Position numbers and translations under genes: made by a program | Source of the DNA: Elusimicrobiota bacterium | GTDB taxonomy: Bacteria; Elusimicrobiota; Elusimicrobia; UBA1565; UBA9628 | Direction: 5' to 3' | Assembly: GCA_023213235.1 (NCBI GenBank) | Contig: CP096137.1 | Coordinates: 445,587 to 509,586 of the forward strand | Length of the DNA stretch: 64,000 nt | In this document: positions 28,626 to 38,261 of the stretch, one piece after another | Layout of the letters: each line of letters begins with the position of its first letter | Position numbering within the stretch: the stretch's first letter is position 1 | Notes under the pieces: model-generated | Told to the model about the DNA's origin: nothing | The model's input: only the letters and a program-made list of their open reading frames with translations | Databases searched by the model: none

Positions 28626-30877
28626 GGCTTCGAGCCGCGGCCGAGCATCCGCTGCAGCCAGCCCGCCAGGCCGCCGCGGTGCAGCGCGCAGTCGCTGCGC
28701 GGCTCGTCGCCGGCGATGAACAGCTCGTCGCGCTTGCCGGGGCAGCCCGAGCGCGCGACCATGCCGGACTCCGGGCAGACGACGATCTCGACGATCCCCT
28801 CGGGCCGCGGCAGCGGCTCGCCGGGTCGGTCGGCGGCGGCTTCCTTCATGAAGGCGGCCCACAGCGGCAGGGCGTCCTTGGCGCCGGTGAGCTTGAGCGC
28901 CTTGTTGGCGTCGTCGCCCACCCAGACGCCGGCGAGAAGCGCGGACGTGTAGCCGACGAACCACGCGTCGCGGCCGTCGTTGGTCGTGCCCGTCTTGCCC
29001 GCGGTCGGAAACGTCACGCCGAGCGCGCGCAGGCCGCGCGCGGTGCCCTCGCGCGTCACGCTCTCGAGCAGCGAGTTCGTCAGGTAGGCCGTCGAGGAGT
29101 CGAGCGCGAGCGTCACCTCAGGGACGGCGGTCTCGAGCACGGCGCCGTCGGCGTCGACGACCGACGTCACGAGCCGCGGCGTCGCGCGGCGCCCGAGCGC
29201 CGCGAAGGGCTGATAGGCGGCCGTCAATTCCAGCAGACCGACCTCGGAGGCGCCGAGCGCCAGGCCGAGGTCGCCGCGCAGGGGGCTCGTGATCCCGCAG
29301 GCGCGCGCCATGTCCTGGACGCGCTTGATCCCCACGCGCTGCGCGAGGTCGAGCGTGGCCGCGTTGAGCGAGCGCGCGAGCGCCGTGCGCATCGTGGCCG
29401 TGCCGTGGTAGACGCCCTCGTAGTTGGCGGGCGACCAGCCCTCCTTCGTCGCGCCGGGAAACGTCTTCGGGCGGTCGCTGAGGATCGTGGCCGGGGTCAG
29501 GTGCATCCCGAGCGCGGCGGCGAACACGAACGGCTTGAACGTCGAGCCCGGCTGGCGCTGAGCCTGCGTCGCGCGGTTGAACTGGCTCTCGGAGAAGTCC
29601 CGGCCGCCCGAGAGGGCCAGCACCGAGCCGTCGCGCGGGTCGAGGACGACGAGCGCGGCCTGGTGCTTGGACGTCGCGAGCGTCCGGCGCGCGATCCCCT
29701 GCAGGACCGGGTCCATCGCCGTGTGGATCGAGAGGCCGTTGCGGTACAGCGTCTCGCCGCCGTAGCGGGGGACGAGCTGGCGGACGACCTCGGCCGCGTA
29801 GTACGCGGAGTCCCGGCGGTCCTCGGGGCCGGCGCCCCGGTGGAGCTCGACGGGCGACGCGATCGCGGCCTCCATCTCGGGCGTCGTCAGCATGCCCTCC
29901 TCGCGCATGCGGCGCAGGACGTGGTCGCGGCGTCCCTTCGCGGCCGCGGGGTCGCGGAACGGGTTGTAGATTCCGGGGCCGCGGATCACGCCCGCGATCA
30001 ACGCCGCCTCGGGCAGGGACAGGTCGGCGACGTCCTTCGAGAAGTAGTGCCGCGCCGCCGAGCGCGCGCCCATCACGCTCGACGGACCGTCTTGCCCGAG
30101 GTAGATGTGGTTGAGGTAGAGCGTCAGGATGCGCTTCTTGTCGAGCCGCATCTCGAGGTACAGCGAGAGGCCCGCCTCGGCGAGCTTGCGCGAGAACGTG
30201 CGCCGCGGGGAGAGGAACAGGTTCTTCGAGAGCTGCTGCGTGATCGTGCTCGCGCCCTGCAGGCCGCCGCCGCGCAGGTTCGACAGCAGCGCGCGCGCCA
30301 TCGCGCGCAGGTCGAGGCCGTGGTGGGTCCAGAAGCGCTTGTCCTCGGTCGCGACGACGGCGTCCTTGAGGGCGGGCGGCAGCTGCTCCCACTCGGCGGG
30401 CTCGCGGCGCTCGGAGCGGCCCGCGGAGAGCTCGACGACGAGCTCGGGCTCGAGACGCACCTCGGGGACCGAGCCGCCCAGGCCGTCGAAGACGCTCCAG
30501 GCTCCGGCGGCCGAGCGGCGCAGCGAGTAATAGCCCTCCTTCTGCTCCGAGCCGGGGACGCGGAAGCCGCGCAGGTACACGCCGAGCTCCGGCGGCTTCC
30601 AGCGGTACTCGCCGCGCGCGGGAGCGCCCTCGACGCGCCGGTAGCCGAGCCGGTCGAGGCGCTGCACGAGCCGCTCGGCCTCGCCGAGAGCGCCGTCGCC
30701 GACGAGGAACGGGGCCGCCCAGACGCGCGTCGTGAACGCCTCTCCCAGGCCGCCGAGCGCGAGCGCGGAGAGCTTGCGCTGCGCCTGGAGGACGAGCCAG
30801 CCCGCGGCCATGCCGAGGCCCATGAGCAGAGCCAGCGCCGCGTAGAGCGCGATCGCGGTCCGGCGCCGCCGGGCCAC
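28622..30877 (-). CDS. Class A penicillin-binding protein (PBP1b-like)
   Basis: 751 residues. One N-terminal membrane helix, then a UB2H-like region. The glycosyltransferase domain has ATEDKRFWTHHGLD (catalytic Glu), GASTITQQLSKN and RKLAEAGLSLYLE. The transpeptidase domain has QPGSTFKPFVF (SxxK nucleophile), SLNAA (SxN) and AGKTGTTND (KTG). It polymerises glycan strands and cross-links peptides in the periplasm. Intact, with all catalytic residues present. A short Cys pair appears near the C-terminus (VVCPESG and GCPGK). Confidence 0.93.
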   Translation of the reverse strand: MARRRRTAIALYAALALLMGLGMAAGWLVLQAQRKLSALALGGLGEAFTTRVWAAPFLVGDGALGEAERLVQRLDRLGYRRVEGAPARGEYRWKPPELGVYLRGFRVPGSEQKEGYYSLRRSAAGAWSVFDGLGGSVPEVRLEPELVVELSAGRSERREPAEWEQLPPALKDAVVATEDKRFWTHHGLDLRAMARALLSNLRGGGLQGASTITQQLSKNLFLSPRRTFSRKLAEAGLSLYLEMRLDKKRILTLYLNHIYLGQDGPSSVMGARSAARHYFSKDVADLSLPEAALIAGVIRGPGIYNPFRDPAAAKGRRDHVLRRMREEGMLTTPEMEAAIASPVELHRGAGPEDRRDSAYYAAEVVRQLVPRYGGETLYRNGLSIHTAMDPVLQGIARRTLATSKHQAALVVLDPRDGSVLALSGGRDFSESQFNRATQAQRQPGSTFKPFVFAAALGMHLTPATILSDRPKTFPGATKEGWSPANYEGVYHGTATMRTALARSLNAATLDLAQRVGIKRVQDMARACGITSPLRGDLGLALGASEVGLLELTAAYQPFAALGRRATPRLVTSVVDADGAVLETAVPEVTLALDSSTAYLTNSLLESVTREGTARGLRALGVTFPTAGKTGTTNDGRDAWFVGYTSALLAGVWVGDDANKALKLTGAKDALPLWAAFMKEAAADRPGEPLPRPEGIVEIVVCPESGMVARSGCPGKRDELFIAGDEPRSDCALHRGGLAGWLQRMLGRGSKP

Positions 30878-30878
30878 C

Positions 30879-31798
30879 CTAGAACCGGACCCCGAAGCCC
30901 GCGTGGTGCGTCTGGCCCAAGGTGCGCTTCTCGTCGAGCGCGTAGTCGAGCGTCCAGCGGCGCTCGCGGATGCCGACGCCGACGGTCAGGCGGGCGGCGT
31001 CGGAGTTGAGCGTCCAGCCGGCGCGCAGCGCGATCGCGGAGTCCGTCGAGAACGACATCGCTATCTCCGCGCCGACGGCGCCGGCCGTCTTCACGTCGCG
31101 CTCCTTGATCGCCTCGCCGGAGAGCAGCACGCGCGTCGCGGCGACGGTGGACTCCGTGTCCTTGGCCTCGCGGCTGGCCCAGACCCAGGAGACGCCGCCG
31201 CGCGCCGTCGCGGGCAGGGTTCGGTCTCGCGCTCGTAGCGCACGCCCGCGCCCAGGTTCTGCGCGGAGGCGCCGAGCGAGACTCCCTTGACGGGCGTCTT
31301 CCACTGAGCGCCGATGTCGCCCGCGGCGCCGGAGGCGCGCGCCTCCTGCGCGAGCTCGAAGCGGTAGAACTTGCCCGTCGCGCCGGCGGCGAGGCCGCCC
31401 GGGAGCGCGACGCCCCAGCCGAGGTGGCCCACGAAGTCGCGCTGAGCGGTGCGCACGGACGTCGTCCCGTTGGCGAAATGGAGGTCGACCTTGCCCGCGT
31501 CGTAGTAAGAGAGTCCGGCGGCCAGCACGCCGAGCGGCAGCGGCTGCGCCCAGCCCAGGAAGCCGAACGAGTCGTCGAGCACGCCGCTCGTGAACGACGT
31601 CATGAGCTCGGGTCGCTTGGCGCCCGAGAGCCCGGCCGGGTTCGTGTCGAGCGAGGACAACCCGCCGGCGACCGCGGAGTAGGCGCCGGAGAGGGCCGAG
31701 GCGCGCGGCGACAGCGAGCGCGCCAGCGTCGAGCCCGCGGCCGCGCGGGCCGGAACGGCGGAGAGAGGCAGGAGCGCGCCGAGGAGGAAGGCTCTCAT
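30879..31798 (-). CDS. PorV/UPF0164-like outer-membrane protein, frameshifted
   Basis: About 306 residues. Signal peptide MRAFLLGALLPLSAVPARAA. The N-terminal signature AYSAVAGGLSSLDTNPAGL is the UPF0164/PorV pattern, followed by Gly-rich beta strands and a final GFGVRF. The break near 31215 is a lost C after TEP; with it the chain reads EPLPATARGGVSWVW. The ATG overlaps the stop of the upstream gene, whose product has a Por/FlgD-like C-terminal domain. In type IX secretion PorV shuttles proteins with such domains, so the pairing may be functional. Confidence 0.72.
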
Positions 31799-33541
31799 CG
31801 GATCAGCACGATCTTGGCTTTCGTGTTGAGCTTGGGCCCCGTGACGTGGACGAAGTACACGCCGCTGGGCGCGCTCGCTCCCGCCGCCGTGCGCCCGTTC
31901 CACGTCACGGTGAACGCGCCGGCGGGGACGTTGCCCTCGAACAGCGTGTTCATCGGGCGGCCGTTGAGGTCGTAGACGCGGGCGGTGACCAGGCCGGAGT
32001 TGAAGGTCGTGATGTCGACCGTCGTCGGAACCCCGGCGCTCGGCCGCAGCAGGTTGTTCATCAGGACGACGGCGCCCGGGGCGAAGTCGATCGTCAGCGC
32101 GCCGACGGCCGTCGCCGGGACGCCGTCGGCGTTGGTCACGGTGACGTCCCAGCTGCCCGTCGACTGTCCCTGCGTCGCGAAGCTGGCCGTGATCGTCTGG
32201 TCGTCGGCGCGCGTCACGCTCGTGCCCGGGATGACGACGGCGCCGCGCGAGATGGAGACGGTCGGCCCCGCGGAGAACACCTCACCCTTGATCGTCAGGG
32301 GGATCGAGCCCGCGCTCGCGTAGATCGTGTTCGGAGACAGCGAGACCGGCGCGGGCGAGCCCGTCAGAGCGGAGCGGACGTCGCCCGTCGATTTGAACGA
32401 CTCGTAGGCCGCGTAGTACAGGCGCCAGCGGAAGGAGTCCGTCGAGCGCGCGGGGACGGGGAACGCGAGCGCCCCCGTCGGCGCCGTCGTCGACACGCGA
32501 AAGCCCGTCTCCTGGGCGAACGCGGTTCCGAGGGCGTCGGTCGACAGCGCGCTGGCGATCACCGTCGCGCTCGAGCCCGCGGCGAGCGGCTGTGTGTAGT
32601 AGAGGCGGATCTTGCCGTCGGTGAGCTTCGAGGCGCCCGCCTCGTAGGCGAGCGTCGACAGCGCCACCGAGGACGCCCCCAGGCGGCCCCCTGGTTGGTC
32701 GAGAGCGCGGTGAGGATCTGGCGGTCGGCGAGCGTGGTCGTCGAGCCGCGGACGTAGTACATGCGCCAGTCGCCCGAGTTCAGCACGACCAGCCGCGGCA
32801 CGCCGATGAAGGTCACGGAGCCGGCGTCGACGTGGGTCGTCGCCTCGTTGGCCCAGGCCAGCCCGTCGGCGGAGGTCGCGGAATGGATCCGGAACTCGCC
32901 CGCCGTGGTGACGATCGAGTACAGCATGCGGAATCCGCCCCCGCTGAGCGGCTGCAGCGAGGCGCCCGTGATGGAGCTCGCGGACACCGAGGGGACGGTG
33001 TTCGTGTCGACGCGCACGCCCGCCTCCTTGGTCCAGGCAAATCCGTCGACCGACGTGGCCGACAGGATCGCGGGGCCGGAGCTCGCGTGCGGCGCCCCGC
33101 TCGAGACCGCGGGAAGGTAGTACATGCGAAGGGGGCGTAGGTCGCCTCGCCGGTGAACCCTTGCGGGGTCGCGGAGGCGAGCACGATCGTATTCTCCGCG
33201 CTGAAGACGGGCAGCGCGGCGGCCGGGGCCGCCGCGGCCCAGAGCAGGGCCAGCGCGGCCGCGGCGCGGCGCGCGGCGCGCGCGAGCAGCGCGAGCTTGC
33301 CGGGGCGCTCGAGCGACTTGATGCGCGCCTCCTCGATGAGGGCCGTCGAGCGCGTGAAGCCCTTCTTCTTATAGACGAGGCGGACGGGCAGCCGCGACCG
33401 GGTGTAGGCGGCGCCGCGTCCCAGGTTGTGGGCCGCGATCCGCGCGGCCACGTCCTTCGCGATGCCGGTGTAGAGGCTCGCGTCGGCGCAGCGCACCAGG
33501 TACACCGACCACTCCTTGGGAGGAGGCTTCACGTCCGTCAA
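31795..33541 (-). CDS. GIY-YIG domain joined to an exported IPT/TIG protein with FlgD-like tail, frameshifted
   Basis: About 582 codons. Residues 1-85 form a GIY-YIG domain (WSVYLVRCADASLYTGIAKD, catalytic Arg in ARIAAHN, Glu in LIEEARIKSLER). It runs directly into a hydrophobic segment (AAAALALLWAAAAPAAAL) that looks like a signal peptide, with no stop or usual start between. Then come repeats like SATSVDGFAWTKEAGVRVD, an IPT/TIG domain, and a C-terminal FlgD/Por-tail-like domain (VTARVYDLNGRPMNTLFEG, TWNGRTAAGASAPSGVYFV). Two lost bases (33133, 32687) break the frame. Either a true fusion or two genes merged by error. GTG at 33532 is an alternative start. Confidence 0.6.
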
Positions 33542-33645
33542 TCCTAGCAGTCCTTGCGCCCGGGCGTCCAGGGAAGGCCGCCTAGGACTTTAGTACTATA
33601 CCGGCATGGGCCCCACGGCCCAGGCGGACCCATGAGGAAAGGCCT

Positions 33646-34941
33646 ATGCTCAAGCTTGTGAGACTCCCGGGCGCACCCCTCGCCCTCCTGCTCGCCGCCG
33701 CCCTGCCGGCTTTCGCGGGCCTGCCCGACGCGTCGTGGTCCTCTCTCTCCGTTTCCTTCGCGCCCGCCGTCCGTCCCCAGGCCGTCGCGCCCGCCGCCGC
33801 CGCCCCGACCGTCCCCGCGGTCTCGTTCAAGGGGCTGGTCCTCAAAAGCGTCCAGTTCAGCCGCGCCGACCGCATCCCGGAGTCGCTCGCCGCGGCGATC
33901 GACAAGACCGAGAAGACGCTGGATCTCGCTCTCTACGATCTGAAGCTGGCCGAGGCCGCCGACGCGATCCTGCGCGCGCACCGGCGCGGCGTGAAGGTCC
34001 GGCTCATCTACGACATGGGCCACGCCAAGCCGCCGTCCGATCCGGCGGCCGGCGGCGGGGCCTCTCCGGAGTACTCCTCCCTCGTCGCGGCCGGGGTTCC
34101 CGTCCGCCTGCTCAAGGGCGGCGGCTCCTTCGGCATCATGCACCACAAGTTCGCGCTGCTCGACGGCGAGCTCCTCATCACCGGCTCGTTCAACTGGACG
34201 CGCGCGGCCGACGAGAAGAACTTCGAGAACATGGTCTTCAAGACCGACGCCGCGCTCATCGAGGGCTTCACGCGCTGCTGGAATTGGATGTGGCCGCTCG
34301 GCAAGGAGCCCCAGGCCGCCGCCGCCGAGCTCGCGAGCGGCGTCTTCGGCTCCGAGGAGGACGAGGACGTCTCGTTCTCGATCGCGGCCGAGCCCTCCGC
34401 CGCCGGTCCCGGGGCGCCGCCGGCCGACCCGTCCCGGCCCGTCTCCTTCGGGGGCGCCGCCTTCCCGCGCTACGCGTTCTCGCCCCAGGGCGGCGTCGAG
34501 GCCCTGCTCATCGACGCGATCGGCCGCTCGAAGAAGCGGATCGACGTCGCGATCTTCAGCATGTACTCGATGCCCGTCGCCCAGGCGCTCGTCGCCGCGA
34601 AAAAGCGCGGCGTCGCGGTCAAGGTCGTCGCCGACGCCGGCCAGTCGCGCCGCTCGCAGGCGGTCCGCGCGCTCTTCGACGGCGGCGTGCCCCTGCGCCT
34701 GCTCGGCGGCCGCGACGGCGGCCTCGGCGTCATGCACCACAAATACGCGCTCTTCGACGGGGCGATGCTCATGAGCGGCTCCTACAACTTCTCGCAGAAC
34801 GCCGAGCTCTACAACTTCGAGGCGGATCTGTTCACGACCGCCGCGCCGGAAACCGCGGCCTTCGCCGCGGAGTCGGCCTTGCTCTGGAAGCAGGCGAAGG
34901 CTCCCGCCGACGGCGACCTCGCCGCCCCGAAAGAATTATAA
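33646..34941 (+). CDS. Secreted phospholipase D-like protein
   Basis: 431 residues. Signal peptide ending near ALPAFAG, then an Ala/Pro/Val-rich stretch of about 35 residues. Two HKD motifs are complete: MHHKFALLDGELLITGSFNW and MHHKYALFDGAMLMSGSYNF. Both halves also have the preceding Arg/Lys-rich strand (GVKVRLIYDMGH, GVAVKVVADAG). Members act as phosphodiesterases, nucleases or cardiolipin synthases; the export signal favours an envelope or secreted enzyme. A GAGGAAAGG lies just before the start, and CTAGGACTTTAGT occurs at 33582-33594. Confidence 0.85.
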   Translation: MLKLVRLPGAPLALLLAAALPAFAGLPDASWSSLSVSFAPAVRPQAVAPAAAAPTVPAVSFKGLVLKSVQFSRADRIPESLAAAIDKTEKTLDLALYDLKLAEAADAILRAHRRGVKVRLIYDMGHAKPPSDPAAGGGASPEYSSLVAAGVPVRLLKGGGSFGIMHHKFALLDGELLITGSFNWTRAADEKNFENMVFKTDAALIEGFTRCWNWMWPLGKEPQAAAAELASGVFGSEEDEDVSFSIAAEPSAAGPGAPPADPSRPVSFGGAAFPRYAFSPQGGVEALLIDAIGRSKKRIDVAIFSMYSMPVAQALVAAKKRGVAVKVVADAGQSRRSQAVRALFDGGVPLRLLGGRDGGLGVMHHKYALFDGAMLMSGSYNFSQNAELYNFEADLFTTAAPETAAFAAESALLWKQAKAPADGDLAAPKEL

Positions 34942-34949
34942 TCGCGGGC

Positions 34950-35468
34950 ATGAGCCTCGCGCGCGAGTGGACGGCCTTCGCCGGCGGAGTTTTCGCCCTG
35001 ATGGGGACCTCGCTGGCGGCCGCCGCGCGCCGCAACGCCGAGGACGCGCTGTCCTGGGAGAGGCAGTGGCGCGAAGCCGTCGGCGCCCCGCCTCCCGCGC
35101 CGGCTCCCGACGACGCCGCGCGGCGCCGCGGCCTCGTCCTCGCCTACCGGTTCGGAGGCCTGTTCTTCGCCGGCATCGGGCTCGGGCTGCTCTGGACGGC
35201 GGCCTCCGGCCGGGCGCCGTTCGCCGAGCGCGGCGGCGGGCCCGACGCGCTGATCGGCGGTATCTTCTTCACGGCGGCGGGCGCGGCGCTCGCCTACGGC
35301 GCCTGGCTGAAGGGGACGCGGCGCGGGCCGCGCTTCCTCGACGGCGAGCTGCTCGCGCAGGACGCGCCCTTGCCCCTCGGCGAGCGCGCCGCGCGGTTCT
35401 GCGGGCGCGCGATGATCGTCCTGTTCCTGGCGTTCGGCATCCGCCTGCTGCGGGAGGGCCTGGGATGA
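34950..35468 (+). CDS. Membrane protein of unknown function
   Basis: 172 residues with about four hydrophobic helices (FAGGVFALMGTSLAAAA, RFGGLFFAGIGLGLLWTAA, IGGIFFTAAGAALAYGAW, MIVLFLAFGIRLLREG). No family recognised. TATAAT at 34937-34942 ends seven bases before the ATG, so a leaderless transcript starting here is possible. The stop overlaps the DUF456 start (ATGA). Confidence 0.6.
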   Translation: MSLAREWTAFAGGVFALMGTSLAAAARRNAEDALSWERQWREAVGAPPPAPAPDDAARRRGLVLAYRFGGLFFAGIGLGLLWTAASGRAPFAERGGGPDALIGGIFFTAAGAALAYGAWLKGTRRGPRFLDGELLAQDAPLPLGERAARFCGRAMIVLFLAFGIRLLREGLG

Positions 35469-35949
35469 GTCCGGCCGTGGTGTGGGTCCTGACCGTTCTG
35501 CTCGCCGCGCTCGGCGTCGCGGGCGCCGCCGTGCCGGCGCTGCCCGGCGCGCCCCTGATCCTCGTCGCCGCGGTCCTGCACCGCTGGCTGCTGCCCGGCT
35601 ACGTCTCCGGCTGGACCTTGGGCGTGCTGGCCGTCCTCGCCGCGCTGTCGGTCGTCGTCGACGTGCTGTGCGGGATCGCGGGGGTCAAGCGCTTCGGCGG
35701 CGGGCGATGGGGCGCCCTCGGCGCCGCGGTGGGCGCCGCCGTCGGGCTGTTCTTCGGGCCCTCGGGCTCGTGCTCGGCGCGATCGGCGGCGCGGCGGCGT
35801 GCGAGCTGATGCTCGGGCGCAAGGCCTGGGAAGATTCGCTCAAGGCGGGGGCGGGCGCCGCGCTCGGGATGCTCGTCGGCACGGCCGTCCGGCTCGGGCT
35901 GGCCCTGCTCATGGCGGCGTGGCTCGCCGTCGACCTGGCCTGGGGCTAG
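35465..35949 (+). CDS. DUF456-family membrane protein, frameshifted
   Basis: About 162 residues, hydrophobic, with the DUF456 pattern LPGAPLILVAAVLHRWL near the N-terminus and GVKRFGGGRWGALGAAVGA followed by a Gly-rich repeat and FFGPLGLVLGAIGGA. The last needs one added C at about 35760; the raw frame instead ends early. The C-terminal part reads CELMLGRKAWEDSLKAG, conserved in the family. Function unknown. It overlaps the end of the convergent Memo gene. Confidence 0.75.
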
Positions 35950-37221
35950 GACTTCGCGTCCCAGACGGCGGAGGCGAACGAGACCAGCCCGCCCGCCGGG
36001 TCCGGCGCCTGGCCGTAGGTCAGCAGGCGCCCGGGCTCGGTGGCGCCGAGCGCCTTCATGAGGCGGATGCCCGTGTACAGCGCCGAGAGGCCGCACACCT
36101 TGCGCCAGTGCCCGTCGGCGACGACCGAGCGGTAGAAACCGTCGGCGTCGAGGGCGAGCGCGTCGACGAGGGACTTGCGGTCTTCGGTCTCGATTTTCTT
36201 TTCGAGCTCCGGCGTGATCTCCAGGTCGTCGCCGAAGCGCGGGCCGACGTGAGCGAGGTCGATGCCGCAGAGAATCGTGACCGAACGGCCCGCCGCCTTC
36301 TCCGCGGCGAGTATCGCGCCGAAGTCCTTGATCGCCTTCTCGATCGTCGCGACCTTGGAGGGGGCCTCGTCGGGTGAGAAGCGCTCGAAGCTCGAGACGA
36401 GGATCGGCACCCACTTCGGGGCTCTCTCGCGCCACAGGTACTTCAGCCACACGGCCTGGAACTCGAGCGAGTGCTCGTTCTTGTGGACCCACTCGTCGGC
36501 GCGCGGCTCGTACCACACGGCTTCTGACAGCCGCGAGTACAGCGCGTCGTCGACTTCCACCGGGCCCAGGGGCGTCTCGTAGCTCTTGTTCGTGAAGGTC
36601 CAGGGCGAGTCGGGGAGACGTGGGCGACGCCGAGGGCGACGACGACGTCCGGCGGCTTCCTCTCGGACAGCGCCTGATACGCCCAGGCGTAGGCGGGTCC
36701 GCCGCGCGCGAAGTCGATGTGGGGAGCGGCCAGTCCGAGGGGGCGGGACGCGCCGGCTCGGTTTCCTTCTCCTTGCCGGGGCCCTTCTCCGCCGTGAAGA
36801 ACGCGCCGAGCGCGCCGCCGAGCGCCAGCGGTTCGGCCGGATACGCCGGGCCCGCGAACACGGCGGGGCGCTTCGGGTTGCCGCGGAACAGCTCGGCGGC
36901 CTTGGCGCGGCGCGCGGCGACCGCGGGGGTTTCGAGGTAGCCGGCCTCGTCGAGGGCGCGCACGAGGCCGAGGACCACGTCGGAGGAAATGTCGGCCCCC
37001 GCGCCTTCTTTGAACGCGGCGCAGAGGTCCTGCGCGGATCGCGAGCCGTCCAGCAGCGAAACCAGGAACATCCCGCCGCCCGACAGCGCGAGCGGCTTGT
37101 CGGTCAGCTCCTCGAGATCGCGCAGGACGAAGACCGGCTTGCCGTCCTCCTCGGCCGGCACCGCTTCCAGCCTGGTTCGCAGGGCTGGAAGCGGCTCGCC
37201 GGCGTCGGAGGAGATCGTCAG
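35946..37221 (-). CDS. Memo-family protein (AmmeMemoRadiSam system protein B), frameshifted
   Basis: About 425 codons. The N-terminal ~120 residues resemble a PqqD-like/helical domain (FVLRDLEELTDKPLALSGGG). The Memo domain holds the metal-ligand regions APHIDFARGG, KNEHSLEFQ and GIDLAHVGP. Two lost C bases (36745, 36612) split it; restored, it reads LGLAAPHIDFARGG and VSPDSPWTFTNK. The start is uncertain: CTG at 37221 overlaps the upstream stop and GTG at 37161 is too far in. The usual AMMECR1 and radical-SAM partners are not in this window. Confidence 0.75.
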
Positions 37222-38162
37222 GGCTTGGCCTCGGCGGAGACCGACATCAGCAGCGACGCGAACGTCCCGTCCAGGCCCGCGACGCGGTCCTGGTGCTGGA
37301 GGCCGGGCAGCTTCTCGTTGACGACGTCGATCTTCGTGACGTCCTCGCCGCGGCAGCCCTCGTTCGTGCACACGTTCGACACGCGGCAGGAGCCGCGGTA
37401 GACGTAGTCCGTCTCGCCGCGGACGAGGATGCCCTCGACGAGCCCCGTGCGGGCGTTGAAGACCGCCGAGCCGGAGTTGCCGCCGTAGGTGTCGAGATTG
37501 GCGATGAAATAGCCGTTCTTCGAGTTGTCGCGCACCTCGGCGCCTCCCGCGATCTTCGTCGGCAGGCCGGCCGGATGGCCGATGACGACGATGGGCGTCT
37601 TGTTGGCGATCGCGCCCTTCGACAGCTTCAGCGGCGCGTGGCCCGTGACCGGCCGGTCGAGCTTGATCAGCGCCCAGTCGGCGCCGTCGTTGACCTGGTC
37701 GCGGCCGAGCAGCTTCTTGCAGCCGTACACCTCGCTCGTCGGGACCGACGTGGGCATCTTGCCCTTCTCCTTGACGGAGAAGCCGAACACGAACTTCGTG
37801 TTCGCGCACGAGGAGTCGGACGTGATGCAGTGGCCGGCCGTCATGATGATGTCGGGCGCGATGAGCGAGCCGGAGCAGAACGCGGCCGTCACCTGCTCGT
37901 AGAACGGCTCGTCCTTGCACAGGCCCATGCCGGGGCCGTAGGGGTCGACGTCGAGCTTGGCGACGGCGCCCTCGGCCTTCACCGAGGAGGCGTTGACGAG
38001 CGCCACCGTCGAGTCGGCCATCGAGCGAAGCTTCGTGTTCTCCGTCTGGTACAGATCGATGCGGTCGTCGGAGCCGTAGATGACCTGCCCGTCCACCTGC
38101 GCCGACGCCGTCAGGCGCAGGGCCGCCGCGAGCACGGCGGCCGTGATCATGAGTCTCTTCAT
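37218..38162 (-). CDS. Exported trypsin-like (V8-type) serine protease
   Basis: 314 residues. Signal peptide MKRLMITAAVLAAALRLTASA|Q; GAGGAGG precedes the ATG. Triad: IMTAGHCITS (His), DGADWALIKLDRP (Asp), TYGGNSGSAVF (Ser). Six or more cysteines in the mature part (FCSGS, GHC, SSC, GSC, NVC, GC) suggest disulfides. The GNSGSAV motif is characteristic of the glutamyl endopeptidase/V8 group. It lies directly downstream of the M16 peptidase on the same strand. Confidence 0.87.
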   Translation of the reverse strand: MKRLMITAAVLAAALRLTASAQVDGQVIYGSDDRIDLYQTENTKLRSMADSTVALVNASSVKAEGAVAKLDVDPYGPGMGLCKDEPFYEQVTAAFCSGSLIAPDIIMTAGHCITSDSSCANTKFVFGFSVKEKGKMPTSVPTSEVYGCKKLLGRDQVNDGADWALIKLDRPVTGHAPLKLSKGAIANKTPIVVIGHPAGLPTKIAGGAEVRDNSKNGYFIANLDTYGGNSGSAVFNARTGLVEGILVRGETDYVYRGSCRVSNVCTNEGCRGEDVTKIDVVNEKLPGLQHQDRVAGLDGTFASLLMSVSAEAKP

Positions 38163-38261
38163 TGAATCCTCCTCACCAGGGTTGCGTCGTCGCCCATTTC
38201 AGCAAAGGCCCGGAGGGGAGTCAAGAGAAAAAGGACTAAAGTCCTAGATGAATATGGGCCC

